A stretch of DNA of 64,000 nt, taken from assembly GCA_015501055.1 (NCBI GenBank), contig JADNYV010000059.1:1-64000 (forward strand), in the 5' to 3' direction. Numbering within the stretch: position 1 is the first letter of the stretch; the number at the start of each line of letters is the position of its first letter. The position numbers and the translations under genes are program-made. Origin of the DNA: Mucidula mucida. Lineage: Eukaryota; Basidiomycota; Agaricomycetes; Agaricales; Physalacriaceae. Below, piece after piece: positions 23,471-38,448 of the stretch. The notes under the pieces are model-generated. The model was not told where the DNA came from. It did no database searches and saw nothing but the letters and a program-made list of their open reading frames with translations.

Positions 23471-24218
23471 GCGTCTAGGTGATGGAGGTCGGAGACCAAG
23501 TGGCGCGATCGGTCACGCTCACGAGAATGGTGTCACACCTTTTTTCCTTCTGTTCCCCTTCCACTGCCAGGGGCTGCCGGATAGATGAAAACGGATGACC
23601 GTCTTACACGAAGCTATGGTAGAAGGTGTGCTGGAAATGTACGCGGTCCGAACTTTGCTCCGAAAGCTGACCATGCACTCTCAAAGTCCATTCAACGCCC
23701 GAGCGTTTTGCCTTTACAATGACCGAATGATCACTAGCAACCGAGTCTGAAAAAGGCTTTCTCCACTAGTCTATGCCGGAACGTGTCCCAGCAATCTGCT
23801 CACTGCTCGATCGGGTTTGTTCCATAGATCTTTCTTGGGAAAGCGCTGGACCGATATCGAGGGAAGAGTTCTTTCTTATTTCTGAGGGAAGCAGCGCGCA
23901 ATTCCGCGCTGGGAAACGGCGCGAACATTGTTCTCTGCAGTTTGTTTTAGTCGAGAACCGACGGGGGCCTCAATCGAGACGGGCTTTTCTCTGCGGAGAT
24001 ATCGCCAGACCGGATCGTATGCTCGCCACAGTGCACAGGTGAGACATGGCGACCGTTTTAGGAAAGAAAGAAGCCCAAGGAGCCCTTGCCTTCCTTCTCC
24101 GACTCCCTCCTCTGTATGTAAATGCTCCAGCACGCCGGTTATTAGCATTTGACATAAAACGTCGCTCAAGATTAGGGAGCCCATCATCGCTCCTTCTACC
24201 CCTCATCAAATACTACTC
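23471..24218. other. Divergent promoter region upstream of halogenase 1
   Basis: About 750 bp between a minus-strand unknown and halogenase 1. ORFs at 23773-24042 and 24046-24309 (+) show no domain, and the second overlaps halogenase exon 1 in another frame. Probably the promoter and 5' leader. Confidence 0.45.
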
Positions 24219-26412
<2,194 letters not shown>

Positions 26413-26919
26413 CCTCGATTCCCTTTCGTTTTCCTTTCCTTGTCATTCTTAGATCGCCACCACGAACAGACTACAGTTTCATGGGATTATGTATAAATAT
26501 TCGCAGCAGTTTGTCTTAATTGTTCTCGTTGTTTTCCATCACGCTGTTCTCCATATTTACGTCGCATTGTTTCCCTTGTTTACATCGCTTCCTGCATTCT
26601 ACTTAATCTTTTTCATCTCGTCGCTTTCGTTTTTGTATCTCAAGTTGTCGATGTCTATGTTCATTCTCGCCACGAAGCTTAGCACAATTCATGTACAATT
26701 ACTTATGATATTCACCATTGCCAAGCTTTCCTTTGTCGCTTTGAATTTGATCTACAATGTTCGTGATTTTCCTATGATTTCGTATTATGTAGACATTAGG
26801 TAGTGCTGTGATGATGTCTAGTAGTCGTAGTCGTAAAATGGTAGGGTATGGGAATCGTGTGGTACTTGATAAAAATACAAATGGTAAGTAGCAAGAATCC
26901 TAGTAGCGAGACTGATTTT
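26413..26919. other. Intergenic, convergent
   Basis: About 500 bp between convergent stops, very T-rich. A 104-codon hydrophobic ORF (26489-26803, +) reflects this T-richness and is not called. Confidence 0.5.
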
Positions 26920-28475
26920 CTAATCTTCATTCGATTTGTGCAATATCCTCCTCCTGTACCATTGGAAGGTTGGGAGGGTTATTATGGACAGAGCGGACCA
27001 TGCGATGAGAATTCCAAAGTGAAGACCGACTGCAATAAATGATTAGCAAGATAGGAAATGAAAGTTGCCGAGGACACTCACGTTCATTCTTGGTACCAAA
27101 GAGGATGGTGCGTACGGCGCCAGAAACGTTATAGAACGGCATAGCATACCCGTAGCGGTAGATGTGAGGGAGTACATCAATGGGCATGAAGCACACTGCG
27201 ACGTTGGCTGTGGGTGTCTAATTAGAATGCAGTACTGGCGGAAAAGCGCGGGGAAAATACTCACAAATAACCCATAATATCATGAAGAATGGGACAAAGC
27301 GGATAGTGAGGAGCGTGATCATCGCCTCGAGCGCGAGCCCGACGCTCAGCATACCGACAAAGTTGACCATCCAGAATATCAAGAAACCCGAGTGGCCGAA
27401 TCTGCAAAGACAATTGTCAGTTATGCGTCCAGAGTCAAGAGGGCGGGGGAAGGACATACTTTCTGGAAAAATCGACTTGGAACGCTAGGCTCAGCAGAGA
27501 GTAGAACAAGCTGATGAAAAAGTAGGCGACGAAGACCGACGTGAGGCGCACGCGGATGAGACTCGCGGTGGTCAGCTTCTTCTCGATGCCGGACGCTTCG
27601 CGCGCGGCAAGCCCGATGTTGACGACGAAGAAGGAGAGGATGAGGAGGTAGATGAGGCCGACGAACGTGATCGCGGAGGCGACGGGGATGTCGAACGGCG
27701 CGAGGTTCACGAGCGTAAATGAGAGCGGCTTGGAGATGACATGAGGCGCGGTCGAGGCGAGGGACGCGAATGTCGCGGCAGACATGTTCGCGACGCGTTG
27801 CTCCGCGAACGCGTCGAAGATGCCGAGGAGCGTGGCCTGCGCCACGGGACGTATGAATGTCCGGAATGCATTTTCGCTGCGGGCTTCTACGCCGTAGACC
27901 GTCACAGCCGTCGTAGGATCATAAGCGGCATTCGCATTGTCGAGGTCTGCAGACGCGTGTGCGTTGACTGTAATAATAGAAATGAGAACCAAGTTGGAAC
28001 GAGTTTTAGCGATAAACAACATACCGACGATAGCAGCCCAAGACTTCTGCTCCCGGATCAGCGTGCCTATAGCACTTGCCTCAAGCCCCGTCTGTAGTTG
28101 CCAATTTATCTTGCTCGTCGGAGACGACGCCAGTACACCTTGAGTAACAGCTTGCCCAACCGGCCCGTCGTCGAAATTCACAAGCCAGCCATCGAGCTGG
28201 TGCGCCGGAACCTTCCACAATGCACCCCAATAGATGCTGAAGAGCACCAAAAGCGCAACGACGACCGCAAAGCAGCCGCCGATGAGAATCTTGAAGAACG
28301 CAGCGCGTTCCCGTGCAATTGACGCGTCCGTGAACTGAGAGGAGTAAAGGGGCTCTGCCGGTGCCTGAGGCTTCTCCACGGCCGGATCGATGGTGAGGTG
28401 TGAGTGGATGACCTGGCACTCATAGTATTTACAGGTGGGGAGAGGTGGATGGCGAATACCGACAGCCCGCCTCAT
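26920..28475 (-). CDS. SNG1-like multipass membrane protein (DUF3533)
   Basis: Family linked in yeast to nitrosoguanidine resistance; a plasma-membrane protein of unclear mechanism. A cytosolic N-terminus leads to the first membrane helix (FKILIGGCFAVVVALLVLFS). A large extracellular loop follows (WKVPAHQLDGWLVNFDDGPV, KINWQLQTGLEASAIGTLIR, NAAYDPTTAVTVYGVEARSE), then four or five helices (ITFVGLIYLLILSFFVVNIG, MVNFVGMLSVGLALEAMITL and others). The last loop has YRYGYAMPFYNVSGAVRTIL and the end is RRILHKSNED. At least five introns. The ATG at 28475 gives the longest reading, but a TATATAT (28480-28488) lies only a few bases upstream of it, so translation may begin further in. Confidence 0.88.
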
Positions 28476-28818
28476 TCTTTATATATTATGGTAAATCGGT
28501 AAGTCGTAGGCGCAGACATGCAGGTGATGACGCATACTTTCGGGAACGAATTAACCGAATTAGGCGAGTGAGCCTCGGGCAGTCAGCTGTGATGCGTATC
28601 GTACCCGATCCTTGCCCGATCCATACAAATGATAGGAGGGCTTTACAAAGCTCTCTAACCGAGAGTCCGAGGTTTGTGAACACATCGTGATATTTCACAT
28701 CGACGACTAAGCATACAGCGTAACGTATTGTCGTGAACTATGATAAAGAAACAACAAATCTCAACAGCAGAAATCGAGAACCTAAAGGAAAGTAACATAA
28801 AAATAGTATGACCCCGGA
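28476..28818. other. Intergenic
   Basis: About 340 bp between the SNG1-like start and the end of the BRCT gene. A TATA-like stretch on the minus strand at 28480-28488 is the only element seen. Confidence 0.5.
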
Positions 28819-31800
28819 CTATCTGTAGCCGCTCTCTCGGCTGTCTCGACGACGATGCCGAGCCACCTCGAGGGGCTGCGACGATGAATCCATGGCTGTA
28901 CCGACATTAGGTGGATCCTCGATGTGAGTGATGCAAATCGACTTACAAATATCGCACGACTCGTCAGCTCCGTCAGAGCTAACATGGCCCGAGCGAGAAG
29001 ATCGCCTCTTATGGACCTTGTTCTTAGAATGGACGTCAATGAAGAGTAAGGAACAAAACTGGGCCGAAGTACCTTCGGATCGACGCCGCTAGGGAATAAG
29101 CCAGATATGTCAATGAGGTGTTCGTCCTCAGCGACGTGTTCCTTCCTATTGACACATTCCGTCACCCAAGAGATGCGCACCACAAGCGGTTTCGTCTCAG
29201 CGGCTCTTTACAAATGTTAGCATCCGAGTATATGACCCAGAACGCCGTCGACTCACTTCCACTTGGAAACGGTGCTAAAGGAGCCATTCTTGAAAACAAT
29301 GTGGGTGCAAGTCTTGGTCAACTTCTTAAACACCTGGTGGTATTCAGTATCATGCAACGTTCGGAATCAATAATCAACAAACCTTTGCACCAAGTTCTTC
29401 CAAGAATTCCACAAATGCTTCACCAGAATCCCGCGACGTATGTGCGTCCCGGACATCAACAAACGCCCTCACATGAGACAGAACAGTCAGGCTACCCTTG
29501 TGCTTCTTGCTCCCGCCATGATAGTTCTTGTCGTAAATGAGATCACCTACATCCACCTCTTCATCGTCGCTGGGCAAGCCTTCATCATCACCTTCCGCAG
29601 GCCGAACAGTCGCCAGAGCGCTATGTGGTCTAGCATAGAGCTCCAAAGTTGGCAGTGACGCGGAAGACGGTATGGTGCTGCTCGCGCTGCGCAATCCTCT
29701 ACGCGGCGGTGTAGCGGGCGGACCCATCGTCAGTCGAAGATTACTGAATGCCTCTGCCGTAGACACCCTCTTTGAGTCCTCCTGCTCCTCTTTCTCCTCT
29801 TCCGGCGACGCTTTCCTCTTTCCCTTCCTGTTAAGGGCGTTATCCAACATCCCTTTCAGTTCATCATCGTGCGTTCTCGCCGCTAGTAACGTCATCCTCG
29901 CTGTATTGCTTTCCCCACTCTCGCTTTCAAAGGATCCGTCTCCGCTGAGGTCAACAACACTGTAACTGCCTTTAACGGGACTACCAGGTACAGCCGCCAG
30001 AGGAGTCTTCTGGCTCACTTTGAACGTTGCCTTGTTCGGAAATATGGGCTTGCCGCGGCCAGTCATCATACGCTTTGCGACAGGATTCGCATCATTGGAT
30101 TTAACATCAACGAAGTCAGCAATGCTACGCTGCTGGCCAGCTTTCGACGTCGAAGGAATACCATTCGGACGCGCGGAGCTAGGTCCTGCCTTGTTGAAAA
30201 GGGCTGATTCATGTGTGACGGAACGTTGCAACGAGGGTGCCGAGCGGGGAACTCCAGGAGGATGCGGGAGACCGGGAGTGTGAGAGATCGAGCTCTTAAG
30301 CTCATCAACTTTGCTGAAGAACTGGTTCAGCAGTGAATCAGAGTCCGTCTGGAATGCGTAAGTTTCTACAGGGCATCGTCAATAAAATCATCGAGGACCA
30401 AACGGACAAGTCCACATACTCGCAGGCCGTGTGACAAGTGTCGCAGGTCTGGCCAACTTGGTAGGAGAAGATTTACTGGGCGATCTCGGTGGTGCAGGAG
30501 TTTTCGCTAAACTCGATTGAGTAGGTTTGGCGAAAGAGGGAACCTTCGCAGGAGTCTGGGGTACTCTAATAGACGAAGTCGATGCGACTGGGGCATCGTC
30601 AGAGTCTGCTGAATCTGAGAGCGGCGACAACGATTTCCGCAAATCAGCCTTCTTCGGAGAAGCCTGCGCAACCGAAATGAGAGCTTTCTTCCGCGCCACT
30701 GTGCTTCTAGGTGCTATCGAACAAGGAATAAGAACTTGAATCAACGCAGAAGAGATGTCCTTAATTACCTTGGCCTGCCTTCTCTGCTTGTTGTTCTTTC
30801 TTTTTCAAAGAACCCCGTGTGACGCGAGGAAGCCCGGAAGTCGTTTGTTTCTTCTTGGATGCCCCGGCTTTGAGAGATTTCTTGGAGTCTGATTCCGGTT
30901 TTCTCTCAACAGGAAGACTCGGAGGAACAACAGCCATCGACGATTCCGATGGGGTCACACTCTGCGAGGGTGTAGCTGCATTAACAGTTTCAGGCACAGC
31001 TGCGTCCGAAACGATGTCCATAGCCACGTCTACATTTGGAGGGGAAGGATCAACGGGAAGGGACTGCTCGGGTGCTGGATGTTCATCCACAACTTGCTCG
31101 TCTTTCCTCGTTAAGTCATCGTCTTCGGAGTCTGTGAATAACGGCGCATCGGGATTCATGAAATCATTAGTAGCCATACTGGATGGGGAATCCTCCGCGA
31201 TCGATTCAGTCGTGACGAGCGTAATTTCAGTCTCTGTAACCGCAGTTGGTTGCACAGGCTCGTCTTGAACTCCGACGCCTTCGTTGGATGTTGAAGGTCT
31301 GGATTCAGAGAAAACGCCGCCGTCCTCGTCGTCCTGTACTGGTGGGACGAACAATTTAGGGGCCGCTTTCGTCTTTGCCTTCATACCGGTCTTTAAAGAT
31401 GATCTAGGAGGTGCTTTGACTGTTGCCGCCTTGGGTACCGCTTTCTCTTTTCCCTTGCGCGCAGTAGCAGTAGTGGACGGCGCTTTGGAAGCTGGTGGTT
31501 CCTTAGCAGCACCTTTCGCCTTGGCCATCATGAACGTAAACGCGTTCTTGGGTGCTGGAGTTGGCTTGGAGGTTGACGGCTGCTTGAGTTTACTGGATGA
31601 AGGAATACGCGAGACAGGATTGAACTTGGGGAGCGAAGGGAGGGAAGCAGAGGACACCATGGCGGTCGGAGTAGCATCAACGTCCATAGCGGAATCCTAT
31701 ATAAGACGTTGTAAACTATTCTCAGGATGAAGATAGCATATACACACATCGTGAGAAGCGTTACCCGCTGGTGCTGGGGTTTCTGGAAGTGGCGTAAGCG

Positions 31801-32458
31801 GGGACATTTCGAGGTCGTTGTATGATGACATTCGCGCTGGCGTCTGCTGGGCGCCATCGTCAGGCTTATTTCCCGTTATGTCGGAGGGATGATTGGGACG
31901 TGGAGAATTGGATGGTTCTTGGATTGTAGGGAGGGGTATGGGCTTGTGCACGAGCTCGGGTAACGGACGACTGGGTGATCGCGACCGCTGTCGTTTGCTG
32001 GCAGAGCTGGGCGGATTTCGGAGGTCAATCATAGGAAAGGCGGGAACAGACTGGGCTCTGCGATGCTTGTCCGGAGACGAGCTTGCTCCTCTGTGAGAAG
32101 CCTCCGTGGCGAGTCTCGTCGACTGGGTCGGAGTCGCGACTGTATTCTCATAATCGCCTTCAATATCGCCCTCCTCTCTTCTAAACCGTTTCACAGCAGG
32201 AAAGTCGGATCCGATGGCAGCATTGGAGGCATAGTCGTTGACTCGCCACGGCGATGCGGCACGCTTCTTGCTGGGGGAGGGGCTAAGCAGTAGCTCATCA
32301 TCGGACTCGGATGCATCGTGCATCGTGCTCGCTGGGGGCTCCGACTGCAGGCGAGTTCGCGCGTCCTTCAAGGGAGAGCGGTCCAAGGGTAGGTGGAATA
32401 GGTTGTCGGGTAACGTAAGCTGGGAGCGTGTCCGCTTGTCTGGAAAGAAAGCGGCCAT
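28819..32458 (-). CDS. Large BRCT-domain protein (microcephalin-BRCT-like)
   Basis: Probably nuclear, in the DNA-damage response or chromosome condensation. The ATG at 32458 (MAAFFPDKRTRSQLTLPD) opens about 950 residues of low-complexity Ser/Pro/Lys-rich sequence with many S/T-P sites and basic patches. The folded part lies near the end: LSHVRAFVDVRDAHTSRDSG, EAFVEFLEELGAKV, then THIVFKNG and VVRISWVTECVNRKEHVAED, with the Trp expected in the last helix of a BRCT domain. GAKV followed by THIVFKNG resembles the first BRCT of microcephalin. A basic tail after two more introns ends RRRDSRESGYR. A TTG start at 32464 is possible but unlikely. Confidence 0.8.
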
Positions 32459-32608
32459 CGACAATCAAATAGCATACGCCGAAATAGCGTTGTTGTCGGT
32501 GTAGGATAGATGGCCTTGGTCGCGTCCCTCAGCGTTCAACCGTAAAACGGAATCATCACGTGGTAGAACAATGACGATCGACTCAAAATCCGAAAAAGGC
32601 AATCGCAA

Positions 32609-34079
32609 ATGTTTTCCTCCTCGTTCGGCTGCCGATCCTTGCCCACATTTATTTCTAAATGCTCGTCCACACGAAATGCATTTGTGACGCGCAAAATATC
32701 CTCTGCCCCTCCGCGAACGTTTGTGGCATCGCCTGTAATACTGTGCAATTCTTTGACACCGCGGAAAGACAGGAACCACATACATCCTCCCCCAAAGTCT
32801 ATTCTAATAGTAAACAAGCTCAGAACGCAGCCCGTTATTCTGGCCATTGATGCATTCCTTGAGTATACAGCGCTCTTTCAATCTTACACCAAAGCCTTAT
32901 CTGTCTCCCACGCTTCAGACATGTACAAGCCACGTATCCTGGCGTCCGAGTGTTTCACGAAGACCGTCCCGATATACCTCATGGCGCAGAAGTATGGCAT
33001 CCCGGTGTGTTATGTCTCATTCAACGTAAATCCCTTCCTCATCACAGCTAGGCAAACCGGAGAAAATAGACCTTGTCGTGACATTGGGAGGCGATGGCAC
33101 TATACTTCATGCATCATCCCTCTTTAGCGCTGGTGCTGTACCTCCTGTTTTAAGTTTCTCTATGGGCACTCTGGGCTTTCTCTTGCCGTTCCGTAAGTGT
33201 CTTGGATGCGCGTCAATCACTCTCACTTAGACATGTACAGACATTGATGACTTTGCAAAAGCGCTCGAAAGCGTCTTTCACGGAAAAGCGACCGTTCTCA
33301 ACCGCATGCGTCTAGCTTGCACATTCTACGACAGCCACCTAGCAAAGAAACGAGATCAAGCTGGCGATGGCATTGGCAAGTTCCTAAATCGCTGTGGAGG
33401 GCTGCGCCGCGTCTAAAACGAAGCTGCTCTAGATTGGCAAGTCATGAATGAAATTGCATTACATCGTGGCTCCAGCCCTCATCTCAACACAATTGACATC
33501 TTTGTCGACGGACAGCACCTTACCGAGGCCGTTGTACGTTTTCCTAGTTTTCAAGGATGTTACTGTTGATCGACGCTGCCGCTTCAATAGTCTGACGGCC
33601 TTATAATATCCACACCCACGGGTTCAACAGCATATTCATTGTCTGCGGGAGGGCCTATTGTCCATCCCTCGTTAAGCGCCCTAGTGTTAACCCCCATCTG
33701 TCCTCGGAGCTTGTCTTTCCGCCCACTAGTATTCCCTTCCTCATCATCAATTACACTTCGGGTCAGTTGAGATCCTATCACTTCGTGCTTCATTAACCAG
33801 CCTCAGATTGGCGATCGTAGCAGGGCACCTGCTGGTGTGTCCATGGACGGCAGAACCTCTCACGTACTCCAGCCCGGCGAATCCGTAAACGTTCAAGCAT
33901 CTCCATTCCCCGTGCCTTGCATCAATCGCTCTTCAATAACCGATGATCATGCTGATGAAACCCCCCACGAAGGCGCTGGTCCTGGGAAAGAAGATGACTG
34001 GGTTCGCGACATCAACAATCTGCTCCAGTATAACGCCACATTTCGGAGCAAGGCTCTACTCAGGCATAGCCGTACTTAA
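32609..34079 (+). CDS. NAD(H) kinase, likely mitochondrial (Pos5-like)
   Basis: Phosphorylates NAD(H) to NADP(H). The N-terminus [20 protein letters not shown] is rich in Ser and basic residues without acids for about 30 residues, like a mitochondrial presequence, which suggests the Pos5 branch. Then [19 protein letters not shown]; after an intron (32863-32918) [20 protein letters not shown]; after another, [20 protein letters not shown] with the catalytic [39 protein letters not shown]; and [20 protein letters not shown]. The C-terminal part has [19 protein letters not shown] and ends LLRHSRT. The intron before WQVMNEI probably has a GC donor (33376). The unspliced frame through 32863-33004 is open but does not match the family. 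Confidence 0.92.
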
Positions 34080-34276
34080 AATAGTTTTTCTTCGAACGTG
34101 GGCTTCTGTTTAAATGATACAGATGAATTACACGAGGTCTGCTAATAAGTAAATCGTAAAACGTTTATACGAAAGGTATGAAAAGTAGGGTAAACAAACA
34201 TGGTATAGGAAAGAGAGTGAGGCAATGTTACGGTGACGAACGAATAAGGTGAAAAAAGTCATGATAGCAAGGTCTG

Positions 34277-34813
34277 TTATACTTTGAAGCAAAGTACGCG
34301 TTCTAGGAACGACTTCCTCGAGCGGTAACTCGGCGCGGGAGACGATGCGCGGGACGCAGGCGCTGAATAGTAGCCCGACTTCCCGTCCGGGACCTCCAGA
34401 TACTGAGGCGGCGGCGACAGACTCTCTTCAGAACGACTCTTCAAGCGATGGACACGGGGCTTCAACGTGACATCGATGATCTCGCCGCGCAACAACCTTT
34501 CGCACGTATACTCCCACGCGCTCTCCGATATCCGCACCATCGTACGCGTCCCGTTAATCGTCGCAAGAGTCGAAAGCGCGATCGCTCCCGAGTACTTGAG
34601 CTAAAATAGGAAACTCTTTGATGACGATATCAAGCGCGTCCTACATACAGTGAAACGATGAGCGTCGCGTCAACATGCGCATATGCGCAATTAGATCACC
34701 TTGTAGTCCAGCTCGCGTTTAACATAAACTAGCTGATCATCGAATCGATAGGTGATGTGGGCAGCAGGACGATGAGAGCAAGAGGTACTGCTTGTAGCTT
34801 GGGAAGAAGACAT
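34277..34813 (-). CDS. Small conserved-looking hypothetical protein
   Basis: Two exons joined by an intron of roughly 100 nt. Exon 1 opens MSSSQATSSTSCSHRPAAH and ends RFDDQLVYVKRELDYK; exon 2 continues LKYSGAIALSTLATINGTRT and MVRISESAWEYTCERLLRGE. The last third is Ser/Pro-rich with a basic end (RSRKSFLERVLCFKV). About 145 residues, soluble, no known domain. A TATATAAAG-like box (fwd about 34872-34880) sits about 60 bp upstream. Confidence 0.65.
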
Positions 34814-35081
34814 CTGAATGGTGGCGAAAGTCGTCGAAATGGTGGTGGTGAAGGATGCACCAATGTTGCGCTTTATATATGCTGCCGGTGCTGCAGATCA
34901 GCGTGTTCGGGGCTATGCTAGAAATCAATAGGAATCTGAATGTGGCATTCCGGCACCGCTTTCTTTAAGCGCTCGCCTCAATATCAACGAGATATCATCA
35001 CGGTTCCTGCGTTCGACGTCAACAGTAATAGTTATGCATTAAATACAACATCAACTCAAGAGACGTATAAGACGGGAGGTA

Positions 35082-37632
35082 CTATATGCCAGCGTCTGCC
35101 AGCATTCCGAATAAACTGCCCTTCATCTGCTTGCCGCTCGTAGCCACCGGTACCGCCTGACTTTTTGACTTTTTCGCCTTTTTCTGTTTCCGTTCTACGG
35201 CAAACGCGCGCTCCATTCCCCGCTGGCACACACTCCAGATGTGCTCAGGTATGTCGGGCGAAGCACAGGCACCTGTCAGATAGGAATGGAACGCTCTTCC
35301 AGAAAACATGTGCACCGGCGAATCGACGACAGGGTACAGCAGCAGCGCCTGCGATAGATGAGTGACTGCTTCAAGGCCGTGAAGAACCTGAGCAGCTAGT
35401 TGAATGTGGCGATCAACGATCGGCGCATTAACCTCACTGGGTAGCGCCTCCCCTGACCAGGCAAAAGAGGCAATGAAACAGCGCGCCTCTCTAGCTGTCC
35501 AGCGCTCCGCCTCTCGCGCCTTGCTATTGTTACTTTCTTCTGCTCGGTCGTGAGTAGTTTTGAGGATCCAGCGTAAGACCAGTACGGCCGTCACTTGTTG
35601 CGGCGATAATTCCCGAATGCCCGAAACGTCGGAATCCAGTGCTCGCAGCAGAATCATTCGCCTCACCTCCTCCGGCTGAACGACCAAGGGCATAGTGGAC
35701 TGCGTGAAGTCATAATGCGAGTCGGAGATGAGGGGCAGAAGCTCGGCAATCTTGGGGACCTCTACAGCCTCCTCGGCGAGCCGTGTACCACGCCTCAGAT
35801 ACTCAGTGATGACTCGAGTGCGAGAAAGCGTAGGCGGTGCGTGAAGATGTGGGGAATGTTCGTCGGGATTACGTAGACTCTTCAAAGCGCCCTTCAGCGG
35901 TGCTAACAGATCTCGGCCGTCGACGTCCATCTCCGATTCGTCTGAGTCCGATTCAATCACATCGACCAGCTCATCATCATCACTTCCATCTTTACTTGGT
36001 ACCAAAGATGCGTCTTCCTCCTCTACTGGCTCGGGAAGCCCCAGGGCCTCGTCAAGGATAGCGTAACACCATTGCCGTATAGGCCGAGCCAGGCGAGCAA
36101 CAGTTTCCAAGTCTGGGTTTTCGATGAATAGTCGAGTAAAGTACGTGCCGGAGGTAAGACAATTCATAAGGAGGGGAGGGAAATGGCCTCTTCGGTAGGC
36201 ATCTAGATATCTGGTGCGAATCTGTATCCGCATGATGAGCTCGTCACTACTTTCATCATCTTCGTCTTCGTCGGCCACCGTTTCTAGTAACCTGGAAAAT
36301 GACGGTAGAGCCGGACATATTTCGGGTTCATGAAGAGCACATATTCGCGTTGGCCATAAACTCTTTTCCCCCTCGTGCTCCCCTTCGTATCGAGGAATAG
36401 CATATTGCAAAGCGCCTTCAGCAATCTTGTCGGTGATGAGTTCGATCTGCCCAGGACCAATAGTATGAAGAATTTTAGCCATCAGAGCACTGACAGTGCG
36501 GTCGATTAAATCCATAACGCTACCGACTTGATGTTTCGCTCTTCTTTTAACTGTAGGAGCCAAAATGGAGCGAATCGTAGATCCTACTCGATCTATTCTC
36601 TGGACTGGTGATAATCCACGCTCAAAGAAAAGAGCATGATGGTTGATTCTGGATGGCACTTCCTGGTTGGTGAAATCGTTACCGGCGAGAGAAGCCAACA
36701 GAGGAAGGAGTGTAACGGGCAGGCCGAGATGCCCTGCTAACGCAGTCGGACTGAAGACAGAGCAAGACATAGTCAAATCCGTCATGTTTTCTGGAGGTAT
36801 TATGCCTTTCCCGAACGTCGATGTCGCCTTGGTGGCTCGCGCGCGACCTTTCCCGTTGGTAACTTGCTGGAAACCATCGTCATCGACAGGCTCTGGCTCG
36901 TCATTGAGAACTACACTTGTCCATATCATCTCGTCCAATGGAATGTATCCCAGGTATCCATCCGCGTTGAGGATTACAAAATCGGAGTCTGTCCCAACAA
37001 CATAACCATTGAGCCTCGCAGCAAGCTCAACAGCGTAGGGATCGCATTCTTCGTCGGCAAAGTGATAGTCGAGGGAGTTTGTTGATTCTCGGAGGGAATC
37101 AAGTGCATGCAAGGTGGCGGCAAAGTAGGCGGGAGGAATGATACGCGTTTCTTTGAGAAAATGGGGAGATGTACGCGACACGGTCGAGGTTCTGAAGAAC
37201 AGAAGGGAGGGATCAATGATCGATTTGGATGCCCGAGATAGAAGAGTAGGGAACTTGATTTCTGGGTAAGGACCTGGGAGTTAAGGGTAAGCAATAATGC
37301 AGCCGTTGACTTCTTTAGACTTGCCGTCAAATACAACTGATACCTTGAAGCCCACTTTGATCCAAGCAGTGACAACGTCGGTGACCAGTTTGGAGAATTC
37401 CTGGTACTCGCCCCCATAAATCCATGGCAGGGCGCATCGTTGATGCAAAGCATATATCAGTCTACATGGAACCGGTCAGCGCATGGTGAGATAACGGCAC
37501 AATTGGTGCTCACGACCAGGCATCGACAACAACGGGAATAGCGCTCTGCTCGTCGGCGGAGGCTACTTTAAGCGTTTTCGCTAAAGTGCGTTTATTTTCT
37601 CGCAAATAGGTGGTCAGGCCATGGACGCCCAT
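35082..37632 (-). CDS. Asteroid-type XPG/PIN-fold protein
   Basis: Homolog of Asteroid (ASTE1), a relative of FEN1/XPG nucleases. The N-terminal block MGVHGLTTYLRENKRTLAKT matches the XPG N-region (MGI/VxGL). VVVDAWSLIYALH carries the first acidic residue of the PIN site, VSVVFDGPYPEIKFPTL a second, and DYHFADEECDPYAVELAARL plus VVGTDSDFVILN the acidic XPG-I part. A long helical C-terminal region (about 600 residues) has Asp/Glu-rich inserts and ends GSLFGMLADAGI. The intron 37324-37274 (minus) has a GC donor (GACG|GCAAGT) and joins VVFDG to PYPEIK. About 790 residues. Active-site acids look retained, so catalysis is possible. Confidence 0.88.
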
Positions 37633-37866
37633 GAGAAGAATGGCCGGAAAGGGCCACGTGAGTGAATCTGGATTCGGACTGGCTCATCGCCTTCGGAGCA
37701 TGAGCTTGACCATATTCTTCAGAGTAAAGAAGGAGCTGAACGGTGCTGCTTTGGCCTTCACGCAGCGAGATATTGACCGAAAGGGACAAGAAAGGGAACC
37801 CATGAGGCAGGAGACTAGCATGGCCTAGTCTCGAGATATAGGTAGAAAGATTTGACCAGCATGCAT

Positions 37867-37948
37867 GGCACTTTGCCGGAGTGGTTAACGGGATGGCCTG
37901 CTAAGCCATTGCACTTTGTGCGCCAGAGTTCGAATCTCTGAGGTGTCG
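37867..37948 (+). tRNA. tRNA-Ser (anticodon GCT), copy 3
   Basis: Identical over 82 nt to the two copies near 19 kb, followed by a T run as terminator. The 3' flank differs from theirs, apart from a GGGTGGCGCAGT segment about 80-90 nt downstream that also occurs 3' of copy 1. Confidence 0.94.
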
Positions 37949-38448
37949 ATTTTTTGTTGGAATTTGGAAATGTAATCCAACGATGTGCGATGTGCGGCGG
38001 CAACGGCGCGCGCTGTTCTCCGTAGGGTGGCGCAGTAATGTGTCAAGCTGCCGGGGAGTAGTATTGATACCGACCGCCGGGAAGCCTTAGTTGTAACCCG
38101 TTAGTAACGGTTTCGATACCGGCACGTGTTGTGGCGCCGTCCTCATCCCGCCTTTGTTGCGCCACTGTTATACTGAACTCTTAGCTTCCCAGATTCTGAG
38201 CGCATGCGCACAGTCAAGTGAGATGGTGTATCTTAAGGCTCTACTATTGGCGCCTCAGTATGGATGGTGATTACGTTGCTTTGTTAGTGCACTGAATGCT
38301 CCGGGACTCTAATGGACAAGTTTATCATTGCTACTATTGCCCAGCAATTCGGCATTTAAACATCATTATGATTATACGTACGATACACAGATAGAACCAA
38401 TCCAAAAACCAAATGTTAACACCACATTGCACCCAATATGTACGACTA
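37949..38448. other. Intergenic after tRNA-Ser copy 3
   Basis: About 500 bp. GC-rich first half with the shared GGGTGGCGCAGT segment (about 38024-38035) and a perfect short palindrome CCGTTAGTAACGG (38098-38110). No ORF supported. Confidence 0.45.

Noticed and set aside
26489..26803. 104-codon very hydrophobic ORF after halogenase 1
   Set aside because: It comes from T-rich 3' flanking DNA; Phe/Leu/Ile richness follows base composition and no family fits.
32863..33127. Alternative NAD kinase reading through 33127 (with [12 protein letters not shown])
   Set aside because: Another frame over the same bases gives the conserved [11 protein letters not shown] block and proper GT-AG introns, so this is a shadow frame.
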